Notes: a model not told the origin generated them from the sequence alone. 64,000 nucleotides of DNA from Bog-473 sp036268485 (GCA_036268485.1 DATAUC010000043.1:1-64000); one strand, 5' to 3'. Counted from the first letter of the stretch, positions 10,543 to 18,707 are shown. A program made the numbers and translations.

Positions 10543-11303
10543 CCGAGATCCCGGCGGTCCGCCTGCGGTTCCGGTTCACCAAGACGGGCAAGATCCGCTT
10601 CACCAGCCACCGCGACGTGGCCCGCATGTGGGAGCGGGCATTCTGGCGCAGCCGCCTGCCGATCGTTCGTTCTCAAGGCTTCAATCCCCACCCGTTGCTC
10701 AGCTTCGGCCTGGCGTTGCCCACCGGGTGTGAGTCGCTGGGGGAGTACCTCGATGCCCGGGTCGATGAGGCCGCCTACGACCCGTCGTCCCTGGCCACGC
10801 TGCCGGAACAGCTGAGCGACCTGCTCCCCGAGGGCATGGTGGTCCAGGCCGTGGCCCGGGTCGGTATGGCCGAAGGTTCACTGCAACAAGAGGTAGCATC
10901 CTGTGATTGGGAGCTGGAGGTGCTCGGAGTGGTCGGTGAAGAGTTGGAGGAGCGGATCGAGCGAGCGCTCGCTGCTCCCAGCCTTACCGTCCAACGAGAG
11001 CGGAAAGGTCGTCAGACCGAAGACGACATCCGTCCAGCCGTTTTGGCGCTTGCCTTGACCCAGACCGATGGGTCGACGCAGGGGGAATATCCGGTTGGTC
11101 GCATTAAGGCGCATCTGGCCACGCATCCGCGTGGCGTCCGCCCCAGCGACCTGCTTTCAGCGTTCGGCACCGACGTGGTGCTGGCGCGGGCTTGTAGAAC
11201 GCATCAATGGATCGAGCGCGACGGCGCACGGTTCGAGCCGCTCACGGTCAGCGGCCTCGGAACCGACCCCGTCGTGGAACACGCCCAAGGGCGTGCCTCA
11301 TGA
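10539..11303 (+). CDS. Radical SAM-linked protein (TIGR03936 / DUF2344)
   Basis: Protein of unknown function that always accompanies the preceding radical SAM enzyme and is fused to it in some bacteria. The GTG at 10539 overlaps the upstream stop and gives 254 residues beginning just before the conserved RFTKTGKIRFTSHRDV segment; QGFNPHPLLSFGLALPTG follows near residue 45-60. The N-terminal 190 residues are the DUF2344 domain. The C-terminal 80 residues look less conserved and have somewhat lower GC than the neighbours. No catalytic motif is evident. Confidence 0.85.
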
Positions 11304-11310
11304 ACAACGC

Positions 11311-11326
11311 AAGGAGGGCTCTCCTT
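11311..11326 (+). promoter_or_regulatory. Shine-Dalgarno-sequestering hairpin before RNase E/G
   Basis: AAGGAG (11311-11316) pairs perfectly with CTCCTT (11321-11326) around a GGCT loop, and the start ATG follows at 11328. The 5' arm is the ribosome-binding site (AAGGAGG) at normal spacing of 10 bases, so a folded RNA would hide it. In Escherichia coli RNase E controls its own mRNA through its 5' leader; a similar role here is inference. Confidence 0.6.
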
Positions 11327-11327
11327 C

Positions 11328-12917
11328 ATGTCAGAGCCAGAATTCAGCCCACCCCCTTCCGAGGGCGATAGCGCACCACACGCTGCGAACAGACCGAAGA
11401 TTGGCGACACGAGACCGGCACCCGCGGTGCCGGCAGCTGCTGTCGTCTCGGTGGTGACGGCCGTTCCCGAAGCCCCTGCACCAGCTCGAGAAGCGACACC
11501 GAAGCGGGCGCCGGCTCGGGACACTGACTCGGATGACGGAGCAGCCGAAGACGCAAGGGACGACGACGGCTCCCCGGGCGGGAAGCGCACGCGCACCCGG
11601 CGTCGTTCTGGGCGCGATCGCAAGGGCAAGCAGGTGGGCCGGTATCTGGTCTGCGTCCACGTGCAGCCCGGCATGACCCAGATCGCCATGCTCGAAGGCC
11701 GCTCCCTGGTCGAGCACTACGTCTCCCGGGCCGCCGACGACACCAACCAGATTGACGGCAACGTCTACCGGGGCCGGGTGCAGAACGTGCTGCCCGGCAT
11801 GGAAGCCGCCTTCATCGACATCGGCATCCCCAAGAACGCCGTCCTGTACCGGGGCGACGTGCGCTACGACCGTGAGGACATCGAGGGTGGCGGGGGCGGG
11901 GGATCGGCCGCCCAGCCCCGGATTGAGGACGTGCTCAAGGCCGGTCAGTCCATCCTGTGCCAGGTGACCAAGAACCCCATCGGGGCCAAGGGAGCCCGGC
12001 TGACCCAGGAAGTATCGCTGCCCGGCCGCTTCGCCGTGCTGGTGCCCAACAGCTCCGCCTTCGGCATCTCCAAGCGCCTCGGTGACAACGAGCGCCGGCG
12101 CCTGCGTCGCATCATTGACGAGGTCAAGCCCCCCGGGCACGGCCTCATCATCCGCACCGCCGCCGAGGGCGTCTCGGCCGACGAGCTCCAGCGCGACGTG
12201 GTCACCCTGCTCGAGCAGTGGAACACCATTGAGGCCCAGGCCAAGAAATCCGACGCCCCCGGGCTGCTCTACCGGGAGCCCGAACTGTCGGTGCGCATCC
12301 TGCGCGAGGAGCTGAACGCCGAATACCGGGGCGTGGTCATTGACGACCGGGCCCTCTTCGAGCAGGTACGCGACTACGTGCGGGCCGTCAGCCCCGAGCT
12401 CTCGGACCGGGTCGAGTACTACGACGCCGCCGAGGAGGGCCTGCCCATCTTCGAGCGCTACCACGTGCACGAGCAGCTCCATAAGGCACTCGACCGCAAG
12501 GTCTGGCTGCCCTCGGGAGGCTCGCTCATCATTGAGCGCACCGAGGCCCTGACCGTCATCGACGTCAATACGGGCAAGAACGTGGGCAAGACCAACCTGG
12601 AGGAGACCGTCTACCGCAACAACCTGGAGGCGGCCGAGGAAGTGGCCCGCCAGCTACGCCTGCGCGACATCGGCGGCATCATCGTCATCGACTTCATCGA
12701 CATGGAGATCCGGGAGAACCGCGACAAGGTGGCCGCCGCGTTGCGCAACGCCCTGGCCCGGGACAAGACCCGGACCCAGGTCTTCGACATCTCCGAGCTC
12801 GGTCTGGTGGAGATGACGCGAAAGCGCATTTCAGAGGGCCTGTTGGAGACGCTCTCCACCGAGTGCGCCGTCTGCGGCGGCCGGGGCGTGACGCTCGACG
12901 ACTCCGTTCTGCGCTAG
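11328..12917 (+). CDS. rne: Ribonuclease E/G family protein
   Basis: Single-strand endoribonuclease that starts mRNA turnover and matures rRNA. The 529-residue protein has an acidic and Arg-rich unstructured N-terminal extension (about 1-100), then the S1 domain (about 120-215) and the catalytic core with Asp residues in ALTVIDVNTGKN (around 411) and VIDFIDME (around 455). It ends shortly after the Zn-link-like CAVCGGRG near 513, so it lacks the long C-terminal scaffold of E. coli RNase E and resembles RNase G with an N-terminal extension. The symbol could equally be rng. rplU-rpmA follow, the standard order. Confidence 0.92.
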   Translation: MSEPEFSPPPSEGDSAPHAANRPKIGDTRPAPAVPAAAVVSVVTAVPEAPAPAREATPKRAPARDTDSDDGAAEDARDDDGSPGGKRTRTRRRSGRDRKGKQVGRYLVCVHVQPGMTQIAMLEGRSLVEHYVSRAADDTNQIDGNVYRGRVQNVLPGMEAAFIDIGIPKNAVLYRGDVRYDREDIEGGGGGGSAAQPRIEDVLKAGQSILCQVTKNPIGAKGARLTQEVSLPGRFAVLVPNSSAFGISKRLGDNERRRLRRIIDEVKPPGHGLIIRTAAEGVSADELQRDVVTLLEQWNTIEAQAKKSDAPGLLYREPELSVRILREELNAEYRGVVIDDRALFEQVRDYVRAVSPELSDRVEYYDAAEEGLPIFERYHVHEQLHKALDRKVWLPSGGSLIIERTEALTVIDVNTGKNVGKTNLEETVYRNNLEAAEEVARQLRLRDIGGIIVIDFIDMEIRENRDKVAAALRNALARDKTRTQVFDISELGLVEMTRKRISEGLLETLSTECAVCGGRGVTLDDSVLR

Positions 12918-12920
12918 CAT
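12915..12920 (+). promoter_or_regulatory. Candidate -10 element of rplU, overlapping the rne stop
   Basis: TAGCAT begins with the TAG stop codon of rne and ends 9 bases before the rplU ATG; no ribosome-binding site is present between. Confidence 0.5.
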
Positions 12921-12929
12921 CTCGTCCTT

Positions 12930-13238
12930 ATGTATGCGGTCATTAAAAGCGGTGGAAAGCAGGAACGTGTGGCCGAGGGCCAGCGCCTGCGTGTCGAGCT
13001 CCTCGGACAGCCGATCGGCAGCGAGGTGTCCTTCGCCCCATTGCTGGTGGTCGACGGCGCCACCGTGCTGGCCACACCGGCCCAGCTGGCCGGTTCCTCG
13101 GTGACGGCCAAGGTCGTCGGCGAAGAAAAGGGTCCGAAGATCAACGCCATGACCTACAAGAACAAGTCGAACCAGCGCCGCCGCTGGGGTCACCGTCAGC
13201 ACTACTCGACGATCGCCATCACGGCCATCAAGGCTTAG
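12930..13238 (+). CDS. rplU: 50S ribosomal protein L21
   Basis: Large-subunit ribosomal protein binding 23S rRNA. The 102-residue protein begins MYAVIKSGGKQ, the L21 signature, and contains INAMTYKNKSNQRRRWGHRQ near the C-terminus. Length is normal. Its start is only 12 bases after the rne stop with no Shine-Dalgarno site, so it is either leaderless or translated by read-through. rpmA follows after 9 bases. Confidence 0.97.
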   Translation: MYAVIKSGGKQERVAEGQRLRVELLGQPIGSEVSFAPLLVVDGATVLATPAQLAGSSVTAKVVGEEKGPKINAMTYKNKSNQRRRWGHRQHYSTIAITAIKA

Positions 13239-13247
13239 GAGTCTCCA

Positions 13248-13502
13248 ATGTCAAAGACCAAGGGTGGCGGTTCCACTCGTAACGGCCGTGATTCAGCGGC
13301 CCAGCGCCTCGGTGTCAAAGAGTTCGATGGCACCAGCGTGACCGCCGGCTCCATCCTGGTGCGCCAGCGCGGCACCAAGTTCTACCCGGGCGCCAACGTG
13401 GGTCGCGGTGGCGACGACACGCTCTTCGCCCTGGCTGACGGCACGGTCAAGTTCGGCGCCCGCCGCGGCCGCAAGCACATCGACATCATCGTCCCCGCTT
13501 AG
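13248..13502 (+). CDS. rpmA: 50S ribosomal protein L27
   Basis: Large-subunit protein near the peptidyl-transferase centre. The 84-residue protein begins MSKTKGGGSTRNGRDS and continues RLGVKEFDGTSVTAGSILVRQRGTKF in family register. The N-terminus starts directly with the mature-type SKTKGGG sequence, with no Firmicute-type cleavable extension. A GGAG ribosome-binding site precedes the ATG. It forms a two-gene unit with rplU. Confidence 0.97.
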   Translation: MSKTKGGGSTRNGRDSAAQRLGVKEFDGTSVTAGSILVRQRGTKFYPGANVGRGGDDTLFALADGTVKFGARRGRKHIDIIVPA

Positions 13503-13509
13503 GCGGGCC

Positions 13510-13526
13510 GCCCGACTCAATCGGGC
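13510..13526. terminator. Hairpin at the rpmA / VOC convergent junction
   Basis: GCCCGA (13510-13515) and TCGGGC (13521-13526) form a 6-bp stem with a 5-base loop in the 14-base gap between the convergent genes, including the VOC stop codon. There is no T-run on either side, so it is a weak candidate for a bidirectional terminator. Confidence 0.3.
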
Positions 13527-13903
13527 AGTTGATGGATCTCGATCCCGTTGCCCCAGGGGTCGCTCACGAAGGCCTGATGGCGCCCGGCGCCGTTGACCAC
13601 CGGGTCGGTCACCTTGAAGCCCTGCCCTCGTAGGTACTCGACCACCTGGTCCACGCTGTCGTAGAGGATGGCGAAGTGCTGTCCCACGTTGGGCGGTGCC
13701 TCGAGTTCGATGAGGTGCACCTGCTGGCCCCCCGCATTGAGCCAGGCGCCGGCAAAGCCGAAATCGGGGCGGGTGAAGTTCTGGGTCAGACCCAGATGCT
13801 CGGTGTAGAAGGCGATGGCCGCCGGGACGTCGGGCACGTTGAGCGCCACGTGGTCGATCCCGTTGGGGTTGGGCTTGGTGGTCGCTGCGGTCCCTGACGT
13901 CAT
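13517..13903 (-). CDS. VOC (glyoxalase/bleomycin-resistance) family protein
   Basis: Small metal-dependent superfamily with reactions ranging from glyoxalase I to epimerases and dioxygenases. The 128-residue protein has paired beta-alpha-beta-beta-beta modules beginning GIDHVALNVPDVPAAIAFYT (14-33) and ending DPWGNGIEIHQ; H18 and the final Glu are likely metal ligands. The ATG at 13903 overlaps the stop of the upstream phosphorylase gene as ATGA, fixing the start; longer readings of the frame are shadows of that gene. The substrate is unknown. Confidence 0.8.
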   Translation of the reverse strand: MTSGTAATTKPNPNGIDHVALNVPDVPAAIAFYTEHLGLTQNFTRPDFGFAGAWLNAGGQQVHLIELEAPPNVGQHFAILYDSVDQVVEYLRGQGFKVTDPVVNGAGRHQAFVSDPWGNGIEIHQLPD

Positions 13904-14694
13904 GGCAGTGAGCGTACGGCGTGCTCGATGATCCTCGCCACGGTCTGCCCGGCCGCCGCGCCGGCGTCGGCGATGTGCCCGAGGTCGAAGGCGCCGGCCG
14001 CCGCATTGGTGACCAGGGCCAGGCCGAGAACGGCCGCCTGGGCGTGGCGGGCGGCGATGGTCTCGAGCGCCATGGACATGCCCACCACATCGGCCCCCAT
14101 GGTGCGGAGTGCCCTGACTTCGGCCGGCGTCTCGAACTGGGGTCCCAGCACCTGGGCGTAGACGCCCTCGGGGATCGGATGGTCCAGGTCGGGGGTGGCC
14201 CGGGCCAGGGTACGGAGCGTCGGGTCGTAGGCGTCGACCATATCTATGAACTCGGGTCCGACCAATGGCGTGTGCCCCGTCAGGTTGATCTGGTCGCTCA
14301 CGGCCACCACCGACCCGGCGGACAGCTCGGGGTTCACACCGCCCACGGCGGCCGTGAGGATGACGGTGGAGCACCCGGCGGCGATTCCGGTGCGCAGCGG
14401 GTGGACCGCTTCGTGAATGGACACCCCCTCGTACAGGTGGCAGCGCCCGGCGAAGACCAGCACCATGGTGTCGCCGATGGGGACGGACCACCCCTGGGCG
14501 TGGTGGCCGGTGGCCGTGTACTTGGGGAAGAAGGGCAGGGTGGCCAGGGGGATGGAGGGGCCCGAGGCGCCCAGGAGCTGGGCCACCGGGGCCAGGCCGG
14601 TGCCCAGGATGACCAGCACGTCGTGATGGTCGACTCCGGTCCGCCGCGACAGTTCGCGTGCCGTGAGTGTCGCCTCGTCTGCCGCGTCGGCCAT
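13900..14694 (-). CDS. Purine nucleoside phosphorylase (trimeric type I)
   Basis: Cleaves purine nucleosides with phosphate to free base plus ribose-1-phosphate, in purine salvage. The 264-residue protein has GTGLAPVAQLL near 31 (phosphate loop), the GRCHLYEG segment near 82-89, TAAVGGVNP near 113, and GPQFETPAEVRALRTMGADVVGMS around 185-208, all type I PNP features; an Asn in VTNAAAG contacts the base. Length is slightly short of the usual 270-290. It heads a two-gene minus-strand operon with the VOC gene and is divergent from the amine oxidase gene. An MTA/SAH deaminase-like gene lies nearby, so purine salvage may be a local theme. Confidence 0.88.
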   Translation of the reverse strand: MADAADEATLTARELSRRTGVDHHDVLVILGTGLAPVAQLLGASGPSIPLATLPFFPKYTATGHHAQGWSVPIGDTMVLVFAGRCHLYEGVSIHEAVHPLRTGIAAGCSTVILTAAVGGVNPELSAGSVVAVSDQINLTGHTPLVGPEFIDMVDAYDPTLRTLARATPDLDHPIPEGVYAQVLGPQFETPAEVRALRTMGADVVGMSMALETIAARHAQAAVLGLALVTNAAAGAFDLGHIADAGAAAGQTVARIIEHAVRSLP

Positions 14695-14700
14695 GGCTGC

Positions 14701-14706
14701 ACTGTA
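14701..14706 (-). promoter_or_regulatory. Candidate -10 element of the phosphorylase gene (leaderless)
   Basis: On the minus strand TACAGT ends 6 bases before the ATG at 14694. It lies in the 50-base divergent gap shared with the amine oxidase promoter. Confidence 0.4.
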
Positions 14707-14729
14707 GGGGGCGGTCGCCGCCCGACGCG

Positions 14730-14735
14730 TAACAT
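14730..14735 (+). promoter_or_regulatory. Candidate -10 element of the copper amine oxidase gene (leaderless)
   Basis: TAACAT ends 9 bases before the ATG at 14745, with no ribosome-binding site. Confidence 0.45.
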
Positions 14736-14744
14736 CACCGGGAC

Positions 14745-16685
14745 ATGCCCACCGCCGCGACCCATCCGCTCGCTCCCCTGAGCGGGGACGAGATCACCGC
14801 CACCCGGGAGATCGTCCTGGGCAGCGGGCGCTTCACTATTGCCCCCGAGGAAGTGCGCTTCGCCTATGTCGGGCTGTGCGATCCGCCCAAGGACCTGGTG
14901 CGGGCCTTCGACCGGGGGGAATCGGTCGCGGTCGACCGCCGGGTGCGCCTGCAGTTGCTGCTCGGCCCCGAGGCCAACGTGACCGAGGTCATCGTGTCGG
15001 TCAGCCGGGGCGAGGTGGACCGTTGGGTGGAGGTAGCCGACGTGCGGCCGGCCCTGCAGATGGAAGAGGCCATCCTGGTGCTCAGCGCCCTGTGGGAGAA
15101 CCCCGAGTGGAACGCCGCTCTCGACCGTCGGGGCATCGTCGACCGGTCGCTGGTACAGATCGACCCCTGGCCGGCCGGCAGCTTCGGCACTGACCACGAG
15201 GTGGGCCGGCGCATCACCCGCTGCCTGGCCTACCTGCGCGAATCGGCCGACGACAACGGTTACGCCCGACCGCTCGAGGGGCTCCTGGCCTACGTCGACA
15301 TGGGCCGGGGCCAGGTCCTTGAGGTGGTCGATCTCGGCGTCGTGCCCTTCCCGCACCAACGCGGGAGCTACTACCCCGAGGACAACGGGCCGCTGCGCAC
15401 CGATCTGCGCCCCCTGCACATCACCCAACCCGAGGGCACCTCGTTCGAGGTCGAGGGCCATCAGGTGCGCTGGCAGAAGTGGTCCTTCCGGGTCGGGATG
15501 GACCCGCTGGAAGGGCTGGTCATCTACACGGTGGGTTACCAGGACGGCGGTCGGGTGCGTCCGCTCCTCTTCCGGGCCTCGGTGAGCGAGATGGTCGTCC
15601 CCTACGGCGACCCCGGTCCGATGCACTCGTGGAAGAGCGCCTTCGACGCCGGCGAATGGGGTCTGGGCCGCATGGCCAACTCCCTGGCACTGGGCTGCGA
15701 CTGCCTGGGCGAGATCGTGTACCTCGATGACGTGTACTGCGACGAGCGGGGCAAGCCGCGCACCAAGCCCAACGCCATCTGCCTGCACGAAGAGGACTTC
15801 GGCATCCTGTGGAAGCACGTCGACATGGTGTCGGGCCGCACCGAGGTGCGGCGCTCACGCCGTCTGGTGGTCAGCTCCATCGCCACGGTGGGCAACTACG
15901 AGTACGGCTTCTACTGGTACTTCTATCTTGACGGGACCATGCAGCTGGAGGTGAAGCTGACCGGGATCATGTCGACCATGGCCGTTGACCCGGCCGTCGG
16001 CCTCGGCACGGCCCACGCCAACCTCATCGCCCCCGGGCTGGCGGCGCCGTTCCACCAGCATCTCTTCAACGTCCGCCTCGACATGGAGGTCGACGGGCCC
16101 GACAATGCCGTCTACGAGGTCGACACCCTGCGCACGCCGCTGGGACCGGACAACCCGTGGGGCAATGCCTTTGCGCCGCAGGCCACCCTGCTCCAGACCG
16201 AGTTGGCGGCCCAGCGCGACGTGGACCCCTCAAAGAGCCGCTCCTGGAAGATCGTCAACCGTTCCATGGTGAACGGGGTGGGCCAACCCACGGCCTACAA
16301 ACTGCTGCCCGGTTCCACTCCGACGCTTCTGGCCGACCCGTCCTCGACGGTCGGACAGCGGGCTGCCTTCGCCTCGCACAATCTGTGGGTCACCCCCTTC
16401 GCCGAGGACGAGCGCCGGGCCGGTGGCGACTATCCCAACCAGCACGCCGGGGGAGCCGGCTTGCCGGCCTGGACGGCGGCGGACCGCCCGCTGGTCGACA
16501 CCGACATCGTGCTGTGGCACTCCTTCGGGGTGACGCACCTGCCCCGCCCCGAGGACTGGCCTGTGATGCCGGTCGAGTACACCGGGTTCTCGCTGGTGCC
16601 CGTTGGGTTCTTCGATCGCAATCCCGCCCTCGATGTGCCGGCCACGGTCGGCGAGGCCGGAGAGGGGCACTGCCATGCCGGCTAA
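14745..16685 (+). CDS. Copper-containing primary amine oxidase
   Basis: Oxidatively deaminates primary amines to aldehyde, ammonia and hydrogen peroxide, using copper and a self-made topaquinone. The 646-residue protein matches the bacterial family (about 640-680) and has two N-terminal domains and the large catalytic beta-sandwich. Visible key residues: topaquinone precursor Y385 in GNYEYG, catalytic base D301 in AFDAGEWG, and copper ligands H437 and H439 (HQHLF) plus H598 (FGVTHLPR). No signal peptide is seen, so it is probably cytoplasmic. Its last 11 bases overlap a DtxR-type regulator, an unusual partner. The natural amine cannot be inferred. Confidence 0.94.
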   Translation: MPTAATHPLAPLSGDEITATREIVLGSGRFTIAPEEVRFAYVGLCDPPKDLVRAFDRGESVAVDRRVRLQLLLGPEANVTEVIVSVSRGEVDRWVEVADVRPALQMEEAILVLSALWENPEWNAALDRRGIVDRSLVQIDPWPAGSFGTDHEVGRRITRCLAYLRESADDNGYARPLEGLLAYVDMGRGQVLEVVDLGVVPFPHQRGSYYPEDNGPLRTDLRPLHITQPEGTSFEVEGHQVRWQKWSFRVGMDPLEGLVIYTVGYQDGGRVRPLLFRASVSEMVVPYGDPGPMHSWKSAFDAGEWGLGRMANSLALGCDCLGEIVYLDDVYCDERGKPRTKPNAICLHEEDFGILWKHVDMVSGRTEVRRSRRLVVSSIATVGNYEYGFYWYFYLDGTMQLEVKLTGIMSTMAVDPAVGLGTAHANLIAPGLAAPFHQHLFNVRLDMEVDGPDNAVYEVDTLRTPLGPDNPWGNAFAPQATLLQTELAAQRDVDPSKSRSWKIVNRSMVNGVGQPTAYKLLPGSTPTLLADPSSTVGQRAAFASHNLWVTPFAEDERRAGGDYPNQHAGGAGLPAWTAADRPLVDTDIVLWHSFGVTHLPRPEDWPVMPVEYTGFSLVPVGFFDRNPALDVPATVGEAGEGHCHAG

Positions 16686-17394
16686 GTCCACGCCGCCTCC
16701 AGCGGCCCAACCTCATTCGCCCCAGGAGTACCACCCGCCGGTGGAGGAGTATCTCGAGACCATGCTGTCGCTGGCCGAGGAGGGTGTGCCGGTGATTCAG
16801 GCCCGCATCGCCGAGCGCCTGGGCCGCTCCGCGCCCTCGGTCTCCGAGATGCTCGAGCGCCTGACCGACGACGGCTATGTCACCCGGGAGGGCCGGCGGA
16901 TCGACCTGACCACCAGTGGCCGGGCTCTGGCCGAGAAGGTGGTGCGCAAGCACCGCCTGGCCGAGCGCCTGTTGGTGGACGTGATCGGACTGGAGTGGCA
17001 CAAGGTGCACCGCGAAGCCGGTCGTTGGGAGCACGTGATCTCCGATGACGTCGAGGCCCGGTTGGTGGAGCTGCTGGGCGACCCGGCCACCTGCCCGCAC
17101 GGCAACCCGATCCCCGGATCGCAGTCGCCGGCGGCGTCGGTCACCGTGGACATGCGGCCGCTGGCCGAGGTAGACCCCGGCGAGCGGGTCCGGCTGCTGC
17201 GCATCAGCGAAGAGGTCGAGTTGAACATGGGGTCACTGACCCTGCTGGGCGAAGGCGGCTTCATCCCGGGCACCGAGGCGGTCGTTGTCCAACGCGAGGG
17301 GGATGGGACCATGGAAGTGAGGGTCGACGGCCGGGGCACCTCACTCACCCTGCCGGGCGCCCTCTCGGATCGGCTCTTCGTCGGCCTGGCGTGA
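16675..17394 (+). CDS. Iron/manganese-dependent transcriptional regulator, DtxR/IdeR/MntR family
   Basis: Metal-sensing repressor. The ATG at 16675 has a GGAGAGGGG site 8 bases upstream and gives 239 residues. Domains in order: winged helix (about 20-80, with APSVSEMLERLTDDGYV as recognition helix region), the dimerisation/metal domain with EWHKVHREAGRWEHVI and CPHGNPIPG (Cys and His ligands as in IdeR), and a C-terminal SH3-like/FeoA domain (about 165-239). The gene overlaps the amine oxidase end by 11 bases and overlaps the next gene as GTGA, so all three are co-translated. Iron versus manganese specificity is not decidable, though the full three-domain layout is more IdeR-like. Confidence 0.9.
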   Translation: MPAKSTPPPAAQPHSPQEYHPPVEEYLETMLSLAEEGVPVIQARIAERLGRSAPSVSEMLERLTDDGYVTREGRRIDLTTSGRALAEKVVRKHRLAERLLVDVIGLEWHKVHREAGRWEHVISDDVEARLVELLGDPATCPHGNPIPGSQSPAASVTVDMRPLAEVDPGERVRLLRISEEVELNMGSLTLLGEGGFIPGTEAVVVQREGDGTMEVRVDGRGTSLTLPGALSDRLFVGLA

Positions 17395-18695
17395 CGACCA
17401 GGCTGGTCGCCGATGCCGTCTTTTTGGTGGACGACGCCGGGACGGTCCTGCGCCCCGGGGCGCTGGAGTTCGATGACGGGCTGATCACCTGGGTGGGGGA
17501 TCCCGGGGTGCCTCCCGCGACCGGGACCACGGTGGTGGAGCTCGGTGGCCTCATCATGCCCGGGCTGGTCAACTGCCACGGGCACTCGCCCATGACCCTG
17601 CTGCGCAGCGCCGGTGACGGGTTGCCGTTGGACCGCTGGCTCAACGAGGCGGTGTGGCCCCGCGAGGCCAAGGTGAGCGATGAGGACGTCTATTGGGGCA
17701 TGGCGCTCGGGGCCGACGAGCTGCTGTGCAACGGCGTGACCACGACCTGTGAGCAGTACCTGCACCCGGCGGCGGTGGCGGAGGCCGCCCTCGACGCCGG
17801 GATCCGCTGTGTCCTCACGCCCGGCGTCTTCGACGTGCCCGGGGCCGGGCCGGCGGGATCGTGGCAGGCCCATCTGGCCGAGGCGTGCCGGGTCTTCGAC
17901 ACCATGGACGGCCGCCAGGGTCGCCTGCACGTCGGCTTCGGGCCCCACGCCGCCTACAGCGTGCCGCCCGAAGGGCTCGAGGCGGTGGCGGCCGCCGCCC
18001 GGGAGCGCCAGGCCCTGCTGCAGATCCACCTGTCCGAGACGACGGCCGAGTGTGCCGTGGTGCTGGAGCGCCACGGCATGAGCGCGCCGGCGCTGCTGGC
18101 CTCGCTCGGCGTATTCGACGGGCGGGTGCTGGCCGCCCACGCGGTCTGGCTGGACGAGCAGGACCTGGCCCTGCTGGCCGAGCACGACGTGGCGGTGGCC
18201 CACTGCCCAGGGAGCAACGGCAAGCTCGGCTCGGGGGTGGCGCCGCTGGTGGCCCTGCGGGCCGCCGGCATCCGGGTGGGGCTGGGGACGGACGGGCCGG
18301 CCTCCAATGACGACCTCGACGTGTGGGACGAGATGCGGCTGGCCGCCCTTTTCGCCCGCGCCACGGCCGGCGATCCGGGGGTCCTGTCCTCGGCCGAGGC
18401 CCTGCGACTGGCCACCCGGGGCGGGGCCGAAGCACTGGGTTTGCCGGTGGGTTCACTCGAGGCCGGCCGGCCGGCCGACGTCATCCGGTTGCGCACCGAT
18501 GACCCGCGGTTCGTGCCTGCCCTGAGTGCGGCCGAACTTTTGGGCCACCTGGTCTGGGCCGGCGCCGGCTACCTGGTGACCGACGTGTGGGTCGGCGGAC
18601 AGACCGTCGTTTCGGGTGGTCGCGGCCTCGGCATCGATGGCGAGCGGGCCCGCGCCGAGGTGGAGCAGCGAGCCCATCACCTCTTTGCCTCGTAG
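17391..18695 (+). CDS. Amidohydrolase, 5-methylthioadenosine/S-adenosylhomocysteine deaminase-like
   Basis: Metal-dependent deaminase of the TrzA/AtzA/MtaD group, likely acting on methylthioadenosine or S-adenosylhomocysteine. The 434-residue protein has metal ligands H63 and H65 (NCHGHSPMTLLR), a third His in HLSETTAE, a fourth in AAHAVWLD and the Asp in GLGTDGPASND. The MTLLR and WPREAK segments match MTA/SAH deaminases well, but guanine or other purine-like deaminases cannot be excluded. The GTG start overlaps the DtxR-type stop (GTGA), so it is in the amine oxidase operon. Its TAG stop forms part of the obg -10 hexamer. Confidence 0.85.
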   Translation: MTTRLVADAVFLVDDAGTVLRPGALEFDDGLITWVGDPGVPPATGTTVVELGGLIMPGLVNCHGHSPMTLLRSAGDGLPLDRWLNEAVWPREAKVSDEDVYWGMALGADELLCNGVTTTCEQYLHPAAVAEAALDAGIRCVLTPGVFDVPGAGPAGSWQAHLAEACRVFDTMDGRQGRLHVGFGPHAAYSVPPEGLEAVAAAARERQALLQIHLSETTAECAVVLERHGMSAPALLASLGVFDGRVLAAHAVWLDEQDLALLAEHDVAVAHCPGSNGKLGSGVAPLVALRAAGIRVGLGTDGPASNDDLDVWDEMRLAALFARATAGDPGVLSSAEALRLATRGGAEALGLPVGSLEAGRPADVIRLRTDDPRFVPALSAAELLGHLVWAGAGYLVTDVWVGGQTVVSGGRGLGIDGERARAEVEQRAHHLFAS

Positions 18696-18698
18696 GCT
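18693..18698 (+). promoter_or_regulatory. Candidate -10 element of obg, overlapping the upstream stop
   Basis: TAGGCT begins with the TAG stop codon of the deaminase gene and ends 9 bases before the obg ATG, with no ribosome-binding site. Confidence 0.5.
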
Positions 18699-18707
18699 GG
18701 ACCCCTT

